The notes: generated by a model from the sequence alone, not told the origin. DNA of 64,000 nucleotides from Conchocele bisecta (GCA_029237695.1 JAQRGA010000154.1:1-64000), one strand, 5' to 3'. Positions 1-11,248 are shown, numbered from the stretch's first letter. Numbers and translations are program-made.

Positions 1-23
1 ATTTCACTGACGTTATTTGGTAA

Positions 24-94
24 CGTTTCATTGGTTGAACAACGTCATGTGACACGTTTAACGTGTCACATGACGTTGTTCAACCAATGAAACG
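24..94. repeat. Near-perfect hairpin
   Basis: Arms of 35 bases (24-58 and 60-94) are exact reverse complements around a single T, starting CGTTTCATTGG and containing AACGTCATGTGAC. Outer flanks do not pair. It is one of more than 15 long hairpins in the window, probably a foldback or MITE remnant. Nothing shows it is expressed. Confidence 0.85.
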
Positions 95-197
95 TCGTCG
101 ACAATAGTTTTCGAATATGGATCAATCGTGATACATTGTACCAGTGTCCATGATGAACAATTTGCAATTGGTCAGCATGATTCACCCAAATATTAGG

Positions 198-388
198 GAT
201 GGGTTTGTGGCCTAGGGGTCAGAACACCTGACTGCCAATCCGGAGGTTTGGGTACAAACCTCGCCTAGGGCATCGACAAATACTGTCGTAGTATTTCCAT
301 CCCACTGGTATGTCGGGTGAGACTTTAAACTGCGGTCCCGTCTCTATATATGACCTTAGCTGTTAGTGTGATGATAAACCCATTCTCT
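198..388 (+). mobile_element. tRNA-derived SINE-like sequence
   Basis: The segment begins gggtttgtggcctagggg (box A-like) and has a box B-like run ggtttgggtacaaacc near 245-260. It continues through gtcgggtgagactttaaac to an AT-rich end. This order, a tRNA-like head with a Pol III internal promoter followed by an unrelated body, is that of a SINE. Target duplications were not found. It could instead be a decayed tRNA pseudogene. Confidence 0.4.
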
Positions 389-599
389 TTCATTCTTTTT
401 TCTTACAGAAAAAAAATCCTCCTCAAATACTCCTTTTTGTTGCAAATAAAATTATTTTTGTTCACAGGTGGTCTTTGTTCATTTATGTAGTAATTGAATA
501 ATTGGGAAAACAAAAATGTGGCTGCTATTGACAGGTAATTACTATTAGGAGGTGGCCTGTAGCACAGGTTTGACTGTATTTGACTGTTCATTTGATAAT

Positions 600-817
600 A
601 CAATGAAACCTCTCTAAACCGGACACCCTGGGAGGTCCCAGGATGTCCGGTTTCGAGAGGTTTCACTGTAAATCAGGCATTTGATCATTCTGAGCCATAG
701 TTGAGTGATATGCGATCACGAACATGCATTATCACAAGCCATAAATGACCAAGAAACGCATCAAAAATTAAGATTACATGTGTTTTCTTGGTGTCTGGTT
801 TAGAGAGGTACCACTGT
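600..817. mobile_element. MITE, 'CTCTCTAAACCGGACACC' family, copy 1
   Basis: Termini are ACAATGAAACCTCTCTAAACC on the left and, reverse complemented, ACAGTGGTACCTCTCTAAACC on the right. The left part holds an internal hairpin (606-664). Related copies are at 13174-13339 and 34946-35332, and a left-end fragment is near 3455-3480. No coding capacity. Confidence 0.65.
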
Positions 818-2366
818 CAGTGGCGTAGCCAGGCATACGCACGTACGCACGTGCGTACGATAAAAAATAAAATAATAAAAAAAAATAAAGGCTTATTTTT
901 CGAAATATGCAATAAAATCTTGGGGGTGGGGGGGACGTAGGGGTATGGGTATGGATGTCGTGCCGTGTCCATCTTGGGTGTAAACGATCGTACATATACT
1001 GGAGTATACATGTGGACATGCGGAGCACAGCAACACTAAATATGGCTTTGTGACACACCTATACGAATATCTGTGCCAGTGATTATAAACAAACAATTTA
1101 TCGTACTCGGTACTCTAAATCAGGCAGTTTAATTGGCCAAGAATGTGCACAACACGGCATTGGCCCATCAAACTTCATGATTTCGAGCGTATGGGTACTT
1201 GCTCAGAAAGTCGTTTTATAATCCCCGGCCCTGATTGTATACATATAAGGGCACCCGGCAGAGAAAATGGACATGGCGGCATATGCGACGAGCGTAGCCC
1301 CAGATCAGTCTGCGCATCCGCACAATTTGGTCAGGCATACACTGTTTGCTATTCCGTCAATGGAGTACTTAGCATTGTACACACAAGCAAAGCAATGTGA
1401 ATCTAACCTCACTGTGTGAGTGCGCAAAAAGATTACTGCGATTAGTGCCAATTATCGCAAATGTCGTAAGGTACATTTCCACAGCCGACGGCCCATATGT
1501 ATGTATTCCTGATCAATGTACCTACTTCAGGATCGGATAATACGCAATAAGTACTGTTTAAAAAAATTTACATGCTCCAAAATGCCGAACGGCATCATGC
1601 GATATACCAAAACTATGTGTTGTAATCTGTTTCGTCATGGATTTCTTTTCCTCTCAATTTGTCGCAACCTAAACAGTTGTAGTCAATAAAATATGACAGC
1701 ACTTAACTGTTGCCATTGATAGAGTCGATACCTTTTTAAGTTTAGAGTTTCTTTTTATTTTCATTCAAAGACATGTACAATCAATACAGATTACAAATAA
1801 CATGCAAGTAGCATTCAATCTTTCTAAATTTATGAATGATATGCTATTATGTTGATGTACTAATGAACAGCATGTATGTAGGGCATGGTCAGACTCCGCA
1901 AACGCGCACACTGATCTGGGGCTATACTTGTCGCATAATATTATGTGAAGTCCCTTTTATCAGCCCATATGTAGTTCCGTATATACACGCATCCTAAACC
2001 CAATCAAGAATAACATTTACTTCTCATTGCAATTGTTTATTCAGATTAATTTGAAACGGTATTCCATATCGGATTCTGATATATCATAAATAAACAAGAA
2101 TCCGGAGTCAAACTTCGGTCACAGAGTACGAGTAGCAGTAGGTCTCCATGTTTATACAACCATCTTTACCATGCACAGCAAGTTTCATAACCCGGTTATT
2201 TTAGCTGGATGAAATATGTGAATTGCTATGGTGTCTGGAATAGAACGCATTTTGTATCAAACGTACATGTCGATTACAAACAAATGGTGCCGTAAATAAG
2301 GCAGGAAAACGCGTTAGAATCCAGGGGGGGGGGGGCATGCCCCGGACCCCCCTGGCTACGCCCCTG
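818..2366. mobile_element. Possible 1.55-kb element, TIR CAGTGGCGTAGCCAGG
   Basis: The left end CAGTGGCGTAGCCAGG (818-833) matches the reverse complement of the right end (2351-2366, CAGGGGCGTAGCCAGG) at 15 of 16 bases. Flanks are ACTGT and ACCGT, a 5-bp duplication with one mismatch. The interior has no long open frame but contains a second terminal-repeat pair near 1279-1313 and 1907-1940 and a G13 tract near 2322. The ends could belong to two separate insertions. Confidence 0.4.
1279..1940. repeat. Inverted-repeat element inside the 0.8-2.4 kb region
   Basis: Left arm TATGCGACGAGCGTAGCCCC followed by AGATCAGTCTGCGC pairs with a diverged right arm ending ...TACTTGTCGCATA. The arms resemble the 'GATCAGxxTGYGCATCCGCACA' core of the MITE family at 11.3, 20.1 and 46.7 kb. 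About 600 bases of AT-rich DNA lie between, without a credible gene. Confidence 0.5.
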
Positions 2367-2483
2367 ACCGTATATGCCGTACTGCAGAAAAAATCCCCTA
2401 CACTGTATTGTCTAGCTTCCGTCACATTTTCCCCCTTCGCCCAAAAGTGAAAAAAATAACATTGGTGATAGACCAATGTACAG

Positions 2484-2728
2484 TTAACCTTTCAACACTA
2501 CAGACTTCTATAGCCGTGTTTACAAACAGTGCAGATCCAGATGAGCCGGCTCATATGAGCCGTCTCATCAGGATCTGCACTGTTTGCAAGTAATGTTCAT
2601 ACTTTTGAGGACAAAAACACACCCTGTTCATAAATGTGCAAGTCTAAAAACTATTTTGTGACGATTGAAGTGGTCGTAAAATTAACAGATAAAAATCTAT
2701 TCCAGTTACTTAGGGGTGAAAAGTGTTA
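2484..2728 (-). mobile_element. TTAA-flanked MITE, piggyBac type, family 1 copy 1
   Basis: Both ends carry TTAA. In the minus orientation it ends in TTTCACCCCTAAGTAACTGG and contains the conserved palindromic core GTGCAGATCC...GGATCTGCAC around GAGCCGGCTCATATGAGCC. Copies at 6123, 15066 and 54120 share both ends and core. TTAA targets and CCCTTT-like termini are typical of piggyBac elements. No coding capacity; a transposase would have to act in trans. Confidence 0.75.
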
Positions 2729-3086
2729 AATACCTGATAATTCCTGATGAATATAATCTGCAATTCTGTATCAAATCGTCTGTCCAAACGTTTTCATCGA
2801 GAAACAGGTGTGTGTTAATTCTGTAGCGAGTGCAGAACTGAATCAGTTGACACATCACTTACCCGTTTTGTACTTTGTCCGGACAGTTTATCTAATATGC
2901 AGTTAGATAATACAACGTGTGCGTCCTAGATTGGAGAATAACTTTCAGATCGTAGATAACCGCTTCCTAGAATTGGCCTGTAAACTGAAACTGAAACTAC
3001 ATTATCACATTGCATGTTGAATACCCCCTGACCCCTGTCGTATGAACAACTTGACCTAATTTTGCTATTTTTCTTATTTTTATTCG

Positions 3087-3161
3087 AAAGTATAACTTGT
3101 GACCACTCATTTGAAACCGTCTCGACGAGACGGTTCCAATGAGTGGCAAGAACTTATACTT
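3087..3161. repeat. Hairpin, 'GAGACGGTTC' family
   Basis: Arms pair around CTCGACGAG, with ends AAGTATAACTTGTGACCACTC and its complement. Related hairpins are at 16140-16195 and 43260-43370, with half copies near 27910-27960 and 52145-52200. AAATAAGAAA-like sequence follows the outer ends in several copies, which suggests one foldback family. Confidence 0.7.
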
Positions 3162-3544
3162 CCGTACGTAATTAAGTGAATTATTTAAATCTTTCGTATG
3201 AAAATAAAAATATGTACTAAGCATGTACATGTATAAACAATTGTGCATATTCAGCATGTATTGGGTTACACATGTGATTCTCCAATGTCAGGGGGCTGTG
3301 GTTGTGTACTTCAAAACAATCTGTTTGAGTGGCTGAACCTTAGCACAGCTCATGCTCACCAAATCAAACTACTTGATTTTGGGCATGACATCGGAGTGTG
3401 TTGTAATCACAGGGCATCGTTAATATGTTATATATGCATTGCTTAAAGGTACAGTGGAACGAACCCCTCTAAACCGGACACTTAACCTCTAAAGAAAACA
3501 TCTTGAATAAATGGAATTGTGCAAAAAGAAGTAATTTCAATCTT

Positions 3545-5475
3545 ATTAGTTAAGTTAGCGTAATGGTCCACAAACTTCCAGCAGCGTGGAAAGTAAATCA
3601 ACTGCCGATTTCCATCTTAACGTTCCGGTTTAAATATAATAAGTGAACATTGGATATTTGTTGGAAACGAAAAACGTCAGGTACGCTTTATGACGTCATT
3701 TTCTCGATGACGTCACAATGACACCTGCAATTCCTGATATGTAACTGTAAATGGTGATATTTCAAAAATAGCGAATAATGTAATTTTTCCTAAATCTATG
3801 AACTATTGTACTACTTATTTGATGACCCCGTACATTGCAAGCGTATTACTTCTTTATCTAATCAGGGCTCGAAAACTGTTCTCAGTTGCTTTGATAAATA
3901 CGGCGAGGAGCAAAACTTGTTGCTGAATTATTACCGTGAGAGTGTACCACACACGCGGCTTCAATCGCGTGTGGTGGTACACTCTCACGGTATTAATTCA
4001 GCAACAAGTTGGACTTCAATCGCGTGTGGTGGTACACTCTCACGGTAATAATTCAGTAACAAGTTGGACTTCAATCGCGTGTAGTGGTACACTCTCACGG
4101 TAATAATTCAGCAACAAGTTTTGCTCCTCCCGTCCCCACCCCTATCAGCCATTCTCTAATAAACGTCGCCGGTACATGCCAGTGCTACACTTTCGAATGT
4201 GACTTTACACGTGTTCAACATTCAATTTCTTTTGAACAAAAACTATATATGAGTATATTCCAAAACAGATGTGCAGTCTTGTTGACGGATGTGCTGACAT
4301 ATTTGCTGATAATAAGCTCACGGTACGTCATTTTGCTCTATCGCTGGCGTGTTTTACTATATGTAATTGAATGCACACGATCGGCACAAATCAACAATAA
4401 CTAAATGTCCATTTTTTTATTTTTCTTAAGTTATGACACACCCAAACATGTGGTGTCCGCTGTATTTTAGTAGCATGCTGTAGGTAATCATGGTTCATAC
4501 ATCACAAGGTGTGCTCTCTATCCTCCATAACGGTCGGTCACACCTACTAGTATACGTTTCAAATTGTTAATACTTTGAAATGCTAGAAGTGGTCTGGGCA
4601 ACATTTTACAAAATGATACAGAAAGGGTTAATCGTCTGAAAGTCAGAAAGTTAAAGATGATTACTAAAACTTTATTTTCAAATATTTTTTTTTTGGCAAT
4701 GGTAAGGTTTTTTTGGATAATGGCTGATACTATTATAAATTTAGTAGCATAGTCGCACCAGATTGATTATTCTAAAGGGGTATGTGGGTGGCGAGTTCAA
4801 TCGCCTGTGGTACCACATACAGTTGTGAAAAGTATTGACACTGAGCCAAATAACTCGTGATGTTAATATCTTGGTTTACGCTGGTTTTAATTAATTTGGT
4901 AGCTGTAAATTAGTGAATAAAGACGGCGAACAAATACTATGCATACTGTGTGGATGAATACAGCAAGCCACAGCATCGTTCATAAATCATCTTGCGAAAT
5001 AGCGTAGCCCAAGATTCGCGCAGTCTGGTCAGTGCCTACGCTGCCAACTCATTTGGTCTACTAATGGATATCTACTAATATTAAACAATTATCTATGTTT
5101 GCAGCTACTATTCTGACAAACGTTTTAATATATAGTGTAGCAACAGAGCACATGGTATTACATTGTTTAAACATCGTTTAGATGTACTCAGAATCCATAA
5201 ACGATATAGCTGCATGTATATTAAAAAGTCACAGTACACCTTGAGGCGACCCCCAAAATCACTGCGGGCATACTCGTTTCCTGCGGACATATTCGTACCT
5301 TAGACCCTCCCGAATATTTCCGCGGATATATTGGTTCATGCGGACATATTCGTATCTTTCACCTGGTACGAAATTGTATCAGTACGAATTGGTATTGGTA
5401 CGAATTGACCGGGAACCTTTGACGCACTTGTTACTTCCCCTGTGGTTGCTTTACGCCATTTGCTTATAATATCCG
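3545..5475 (+). repeat. Dispersed repeat, copy A
   Basis: Several blocks match, in reverse complement, the DNA between 50,895 and 53,235. They are 3546-3970, 4735-4930, about 4965-5006 and 5355-5475. Copy A has extra DNA at about 4130-4735 and 5010-5355. Its left end starts inside a weakly coding stretch that continues further in copy B, as expected for a 5'-truncated retroelement. Element class is uncertain. Confidence 0.6.
3905..4130. repeat. Inverted and tandem 61-bp repeat
   Basis: The unit GTGGTGGTACACTCTCACGG plus taataattcagcaacaagtt occurs three times in direct orientation (about 3968, 4025 and 4082). It occurs once inverted at 3908-3955, so the first two form a hairpin. The inverted copy is the ancestral part shared with copy B (52,800-52,870). 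The direct copies are a local expansion. Confidence 0.75.
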
Positions 5476-6025
5476 ATAATTTACATGTCTATAGTTGTAT
5501 GTGCTTGTATGTGTGACGATGCATGCTGATGTAATGAGGGATCGTAGCTAGTTATCTCCGTTGAATTTATTTATAGAAATCAGTTTCAAATTGTGTAGTT
5601 TAGGGACGAGCTTAAATAATCTCGGCTATCATGGAAGTCGGACTTCGTCCATTTCCCGCACCTGCAGGTTATAATTATCTCCCCTGTCGAGGAGCGCAAG
5701 GGGAAATCTGACCAGTTTCCTATATACTTTAATAATTTTTGAACGCTTCAAACAACTAGATTCCAATCAAATTTCAATACAGATTTATAATTTTAAATGG
5801 CCAGTAAAAATATTGTTATCACCATGTAATGATTTAGTATTTTCGTAGTTCTAAATGTGAAATATTCTGGCATAAAAATTATGTATTTTAGAGCAAAATG
5901 TATCGATTTACACACAAACATATTGGGTCATGTGACTAAGTGATACGTCACACAGACTTCCAGAATACGGATGACTTTTACTCTTTCATCTGTACAGTAT
6001 ATTATATTGGGTCTATATGCATACT
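5476..6025. other. No feature recognised
   Basis: AT-rich intergenic DNA with stops in all frames; no repeat end, promoter or RNA gene could be assigned. Confidence 0.5.
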
Positions 6026-6416
6026 CAGGCCCGTACGCAGGAGTTAATTTAGGGGGGTGCGTTATCGACGGCGCAAAGGTCCAACAATTTGTTTTGCACA
6101 TCCACGGACAGATCTCGGCAGATTAACCCTTTCACCCCTAAGTAACTGGAATGGATTTTGATCTGTTCATTTTGTAACCAATCCAATCGTCACACAATGA
6201 TTTCCAATTTCCATCACACAATGATTTCCATGTCCAATTATGATGTTTTTGTTCTCAAAATTGCAAAAAGTGCAGATCTTGATGAGACGGCTCGTTATGA
6301 GCCGGTTCATCTGGATCTACACTTTTTGCCAATACCACAATACAGTCCCGTGGGTGGTGTTGAAATGGTTAAGGGGGGTGGGGGGTGCGTACGCACCCCC
6401 TCTGCGTACGGGCCTG
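6026..6416. mobile_element. 5-bp-TSD element (CAGGCCCGTACGCAG ends)
   Basis: Left end CAGGCCCGTACGCAGGAG and right end CTGCGTACGGGCCTG are inverted repeats. The flanks 6021-6025 and 6417-6421 are both ATACT, a perfect 5-bp target duplication. The interior is almost entirely filled by the TTAA MITE at 6123-6372. The related CAGGCCCGTAGCCAG elements at 33.9 and 63.7 kb also have 5-bp duplications. A hAT5-like superfamily is possible. Confidence 0.8.
6123..6372 (+). mobile_element. TTAA MITE family 1, copy 2 (nested)
   Basis: It starts TTAACCCTTTCACCCCTAAG and ends GTTGAAATGGTTAA. The core AGTGCAGATCTTGATGAGAC and its complement form the family hairpin at 6270-6328. It lies wholly inside the 6026-6416 element, so it inserted later. 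Confidence 0.8.
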
Positions 6417-6713
6417 ATACTTTTACCTGGATTATCCTAGGCTTTATTCCCGTTTTATTCGCAACACGTAAGGACAGACTGGGCTGTTATTGTGACATTA
6501 TTTTACAATCGCCGGGTCTCGGCTATAAAGATACAGATAATATAAAAGACAGATGAAATAGTAAAATCATTCGTATAGCTGAGATGATCTAAACTATTTA
6601 GGGCCTTATTGCTTGTAAAAAGGGCTAATGTAGCATGATTTGTTGTGAAACTGAGTCAATATAATAGTGGTAATAATTAGTGTTGGTCCAAATCATCCTA
6701 CATATCTACGCAA

Positions 6714-6918
6714 TCTGTAGCCTATTCATCAAAATTGCAAAGTATACTTTTCTAGCAAAGTATACTTTGAGGGAGAAATTTTCAATTTTTTGATAAATTT
6801 ATTAATTTTTATTATACTGAATTTATTACATTATCACAGCCATTTTGGGTGTGATAATGTAATAAATTCAGCATAATAATTCTGCATACTTTTAATCATC
6901 AAATATATGCAGTTGTTC
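6714..6918 (+). mobile_element. MITE, 'AAATTGCAAAGTATACTT' family, partial
   Basis: It shares its left end (tagcctatt...AAAATTGCAAAGTATACTT) and the internal TGATAATGTAATAAATTCAG palindrome with fuller copies at 39474-39779 and 47948-48233. The right terminal repeat is missing. Confidence 0.55.
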
Positions 6919-6974
6919 CTCTAAGAATTTTGCTCATACAGTAACACTGTTTATTAAGTGGTAATATTTATACC

Positions 6975-7378
6975 TTATTTATACCCCCCACAAACAAAGT
7001 TTGAGGGGGTATATAGGAGTCACCTTATCGGTCGGTCGGTCTGTTGAAATTGTCAAATGGCTTGGCACAAATGTTTCTCATGATGAGAAGGTGTGTCGTG
7101 ATCAATAACCACGCACCTACGTCCAAGGTCAAGGTCACAGTTGAAGGTCAAAGGTCAAACCTATCGAAATTCCCTTCCGCTCTATATCTTCTACACAGAT
7201 GAATGGATTATCAAATGGCTTGGCACAAATGTTTCTCATGATGAGAAGGTGTGTCACGATCAATAACCACGCACCTACGTCCAAGGTCACAGTTGAAGGT
7301 CAAAGGTCAAACCTATTGAAATTCCCTTCCGCTCTATATCTTCTACACCGATGCATGGATTATCACACTATGCCCAGG
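6975..7378 (+). repeat. Duplicated 'aaggtcaaggtcac' repeat, interrupted
   Basis: It begins with a small hairpin (taccccccacaaacaaagtttgagggggta), then has two tandem ~153-bp copies of aaatggcttggcacaaatg...ttctacac (7053 and 7208). The sequence resumes after the 8-bp-TSD element, at 8556. Repeats of this wording are widespread in bivalves (general knowledge). Confidence 0.6.
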
Positions 7379-8547
7379 TACAGGTGGAAGACTCGGACCT
7401 ATGACACCAAAAAATGCCTATTAAAAAAAATCCCATTACCCCACCCACTTGGTCTCGTACAGTACATATAACGTTAATTCAAGGTGAGCATAAATAGCGC
7501 TATTATAGAAAGAGCCCTCTTTTTTCCGGCTCGCACAAACACAATAAACATCGATTAAATGTATGAAATATGTCTCTGGCAATCGATAAAGGTATTAGGT
7601 GTGTGAATATACTCACTTCAAATCGCTGTTTCAAGTATTTATTGAGTTATTCGCGTTTTGATTACCCCATCCAAAGCGAAAGTTGCGTGTACGAAAGAAT
7701 CTCACACAGAATCGGAGGCCGTCCGGCTGGATTATCGGTCATATTTGGCCGATAGCTGATCGCCAGCTCAAACTAAAGTCGTGCACCATGATCATATACA
7801 TTAGAGACTCCAACCATACAAAGTTCGTCCAATTGTGATCGTTCGCCGATCTAAAAAACACTTTTTTCTAATTTTATTGACTTTCTTTCATGATTCGCGT
7901 ACTATCAGATTATGTCTTCCGGAAACCCTGAAAAGGGAAAGTCCTCGCGTCTATTTTTAGGTTTAACCAATCAGAGATGTTCTTACATAGACGCTTCGGT
8001 GGTTGTATTATGGAAGATAGTGCATTGACCCAGTTCCAGATAATGAACGAAATTATAGAAAAAAGTGTTTTTCAGATCGGCGAACGATCACAATTGGACG
8101 AACTTTGTATGGTTGGAGTCTTTAATGTATATGATCATGGTGTACGACTTTAGTTTGAGCTGGCGATCAGCTATCGGCCAAATATGACCGATAATCCAGC
8201 CGGACGGCCTCCGATTCTGTGTGAGATTCTTTCGTACACGCAACTTTCGCTTTGGATGGGGTAATCAAAACGCGAATAACTCAATAAATACTTGAAACAG
8301 CGATTTGAAGTGAGTATATTCACACACCTAATACCTTTATCGATTGCCAGAGACATATTTCATACATTTAATCGATGTTTATTGTGTTTGTGCGAGCCGG
8401 AAAAAAGAGGGCTCTTTCTATAATAGCGCTATTTATGCTCACGTTGAATTAACGTTATGTACTGTACGAGACCAAGTGGGTGGGGTAATGGGATTTTTTT
8501 TTAATAGGCATTTTTTTGGTGTCATAGGTCCGAGTCTTCCACCTGTG
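7379..8547. mobile_element. Foldback DNA transposon, ~490-bp TIRs, 8-bp TSD
   Basis: The two ends are long near-identical inverted arms (about 7379-7868 and 8056-8547) around a ~190-bp centre. TGCCCAGG directly flanks both sides (7371-7378 and 8548-8555). Terminal bases are (C/T)ACAGGTGGAAG. An 8-bp duplication fits hAT or P-type elements. The same 61-codon frame appears on opposite strands at 7570-7755 and 8171-8356 only because the arms are complementary; no transposase is encoded. Confidence 0.88.
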
Positions 8548-8555
8548 TGCCCAGG

Positions 8556-9090
8556 GTCAAGGTCACAGACTTGATGCGTTTGAAACCTTAACGCTCGGCT
8601 AAATGGCTTATAATCAAAAATGCCTCATTTTCTTTGACTGCCAGTGCCACATTTCTAGTTCTTTTTGTCATATTGTAGAATTGTCTCTCAATAACAATAT
8701 CATAGCGAAGTATGAATGCCAACGCCCTGCATGCAGGTTTCTTCTATATTTTAGTGTATGAAATGTAAATGTTGTTACGCAAATTTTTACTGTGGTGACG
8801 GTGGTGTAGCGATATAGTTGAACATGTTGCTTATCAAGCGGAAAATGTGCAGCTTATGTTATTGCAATCTGTGTAGACTCAGATCAGACTCTGTTTGCAA
8901 AACTCGTATCTGTGCTATTCAGTAAGAAATATACACTGATATACAGCAAAGGACCGGATCTCTATAAATAGATTTGCGAAGGGAAATAACTATCGTACAT
9001 ACAATCCCTCATTTTTGTCTGTGAGTGAAGGAATGGGGCTTATGGAATTTGTGACCAGTGTAGCCCTTATCAAATAGCATACTCAATATG
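8556..9090. other. Repeat tail and unassigned DNA
   Basis: The first ~30 bases continue the interrupted repeat at 6975. Positions 9010-9085 resemble the 'ATGGGGCTTATGG' MITE end. Nothing else is recognisable. Confidence 0.4.
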
Positions 9091-9538
9091 TATGATCACG
9101 TGGTACTAACAACAACAACAGTGGCTGAAAGTGTTGAAATCTTGCCCACTTCAACATGTTCAAAGTAAATATTATAATATTATTTGATATTTTCCTTTAT
9201 TTGAAACGGATTTTGCTGAAATATGGCACAGCAAACGCGTCTTCATAAGCTGCATTTGGTCGTCCAGGGAGTTTGGCACAGACTTATGTCGTTTTTGCGA
9301 AGAATCGATTTCCGCGTCTCCCGACACGGAAATCGATTCTTCGCAAAAACGACAGAAGTTTGGGCCAAAGTACAGAGACCACCAAATGCAGCTTAACAAG
9401 ACACGTTTGATGCGCCATATTTCATAAAAATCCGTTACGTAATAAGGACAATATAAAATAATACGTACTTTGAATCGGATGGATTCTGGTAGTTTCAGTA
9501 CTTTTTGTTGTTGTTACTACCACACCACGTGATCATAC
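9091..9538. mobile_element. Foldback element, GATCACGTGGT ends, copy 1
   Basis: Outer ends TATGATCACGTGGT and ACCACACCACGTGATCATA pair, as do the subterminal aacaacaacaac/gttgttgtt and gctgcatttggtc blocks. The core hairpin is TCGTTTTTGCGAAGAATCG with its complement. The second copy is at 11884-12300, ~85% alike by eye. The two copies bracket the intact zinc-finger gene. Confidence 0.75.
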
Positions 9539-9567
9539 ACCTTGATACTCCTGTGTGCACTTGCATA

Positions 9568-9654
9568 TTGCGGGCAGTAACGCTGCAAAACTCTCGTACC
9601 TTCTGACGGTATGACACAGACGGTACGGGGATTTTGCAATGTTACTGCCCGCAA
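9568..9654. repeat. Hairpin, 'TTGCGAACAGTAAC' family variant
   Basis: Arms TTGCGGGCAGTAACGCTGCA and TGCAATGTTACTGCCCGCAA face a small inner hairpin. The same foldback design (TTGCGAACAGTAACTCTTGC) recurs at 12527, 12983, 35044, 50700 and 55598. Confidence 0.7.
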
Positions 9655-9757
9655 CTATCATGTAGCCTGACCATGAAAACAATCTATATTGACGGCTGTT
9701 TCATTGATAGAATGGCATACAGTGCAGATCCTGATCATATCTAGATATACACTATAC

Positions 9758-10307
9758 TCTGTTTCGCGAAAGCTGTCCAAATTGTGCGGCCATATAAACA
9801 ATTAAAAAACAATATTTGTTTCGATAATATTAAATTAAAGGAAAATTTAAGAATGAGCCTTGTTTTTATTTCGTGAAATTTGGTCAAATATTGATTTTAT
9901 TGCGAAAAAACAATTTCCCCATGTTAAATCCCCGTAATAGACAGAGTGAAGATGTCTATGGGGAGGGGTTTAACATGGGGAAATATTTTAGAATTTCAGA
10001 AATACTAGACCGATTTTTAAATTTAACTTTTGTTTTCTTAGTTAGATCATTTCCAAGCTATCTAGCCAGGAGTAAATTTCCATTTTTTTTTCATTTGTAC
10101 ACCTCCCACAACTCCTCTACCTCTGTTTTCCCCATGTTAAATTCCCATAGAGAAATCAATTTTTCGTATAAAACCAATATTTGACCAAATTTCACGAAAA
10201 AAAAGAAGGCACATTCTTAAATTTTCCTTTAACTTAGTATTATCGAAATAAATATTGTTTTTGAATTGTTTATATGGCCGTAAAATTTGGACAGCTTTCG
10301 TGAAACA
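9758..10307. mobile_element. TIR element, TGTTTCGCGAAAGCTGTCC ends
   Basis: About 180 bp at each end are inverted repeats, containing cccatgttaaat, tttggtcaaatatt and gccatataaacaatt. The centre (about 9960-10130) is unique. A truncated relative lies at 43505-43925. No open frame is credible. Confidence 0.7.
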
Positions 10308-10340
10308 ACAGTAGTCAGAATTCTTCCGTCATAACCACAT

Positions 10341-10352
10341 ATTTCATTTCAG
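10341..10352 (+). promoter_or_regulatory. Putative 3' splice acceptor of the zinc-finger exon
   Basis: The pyrimidine-rich run atttcatttcAG ends at 10352, 125 bases before the zinc-finger start codon. A single coding exon behind a 5'-UTR intron is common for C2H2 genes. No upstream exon was found here. Confidence 0.4.
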
Positions 10353-10477
10353 GTTGCATTCTTGATCCACATGACCACTATACAGCGTGTTTCAAGTATT
10401 ACCCTTTGCCCATAACTGATGTCATTATTCTACAATATGGCTAAGGATTAATACTGTGATCACCAACTAATATCTTC

Positions 10478-11248
10478 ATGATGGAAACTAACATTGGGGA
10501 GCGGATTCACAAGTGTACCATTTGTGACAAATCATTTTCCCAGAGTTGCACTCTTAAAATGCACATCCGCATTCACACCGGTGAACACCCGTATGCATGT
10601 ACTGAATGCGACAAAACGTTCTCGCAAAAGATCCAACTGACGGGACACATGTACAATCATACAGGGGAGCGGCCACATACATGTACAATCTGCGATAAGA
10701 GCTTCCGTCAGAAGAGTCATTTGACAACACACATGAAACTGCATAGTGCCGAGCGACCGCATGCCTGTAGTTGCTGTGACAAGACTTTCCCGGACAAGGC
10801 CCGCCTTACACGACACATGTTGGGTCATTCCGCGGAACGGCCACACATATGTACTGTCTGTGACAAGACTTTCACTCAAAGCTACCTCCTGAAGCAACAC
10901 ATGCTCATCCACTCCGGGAATCACTCCCATACATGCAGTGTCTGTGGGAAAACGTTCAACTACAGTTGGAATCTTAAGAAACATGTGTCGGTGGTTCACA
11001 CGGAAGATCGTCCATATGCATGTCTGTTTTGTGACAAGAAATTCAAAGTGAACAAAGGCCTGATTCGTCATATGCAAATACATACAGGTGAACGGCCGCA
11101 TGCATGTAGCGTTTGTGAGAAAACATTCCCTGAAAGTTATGATCTTAGCAGACATATGCGTCTTCATAATGGAGAATGTAGATATAAATGCCCTGTTTGT
11201 TTTATACGTTGTGCGCATCTCAAAACACATATGGATGCTCACAAATAG
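10478..11248 (+). CDS. C2H2 zinc-finger protein, nine fingers, intact
   Basis: A 256-residue, nearly all-finger protein, predicted nuclear and DNA-binding. Eight canonical fingers have the form C-x2-C-x12-H-x3/4-H (for example CTICDKSFSQSCTLKMHIRIH split at Cys 17/20). They are joined by TGE/D/AERPHxC linkers. A ninth, shortened finger (CPVC...HLKTHMDAH) ends the chain. There is no KRAB, BTB, SCAN or ZAD domain. Contact positions -1/2/3/6 differ between fingers (QCTM, QIQG, QSHT, DARR, QYLQ, YWNK, VKGR, EYDR), so no simple repeat target is implied. An in-frame TGA at 10457 precedes the tandem ATG-ATG, which supports the start. Target and role are unknown. It is the only zinc-finger locus here without a frameshift. 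Confidence 0.88.
   Translation: MMETNIGERIHKCTICDKSFSQSCTLKMHIRIHTGEHPYACTECDKTFSQKIQLTGHMYNHTGERPHTCTICDKSFRQKSHLTTHMKLHSAERPHACSCCDKTFPDKARLTRHMLGHSAERPHICTVCDKTFTQSYLLKQHMLIHSGNHSHTCSVCGKTFNYSWNLKKHVSVVHTEDRPYACLFCDKKFKVNKGLIRHMQIHTGERPHACSVCEKTFPESYDLSRHMRLHNGECRYKCPVCFIRCAHLKTHMDAHK

Noticed and set aside
7570..8356. Two identical 61-codon proteins on opposite strands
   Set aside because: They are one sequence present in both arms of an inverted repeat; there is no start context or domain.
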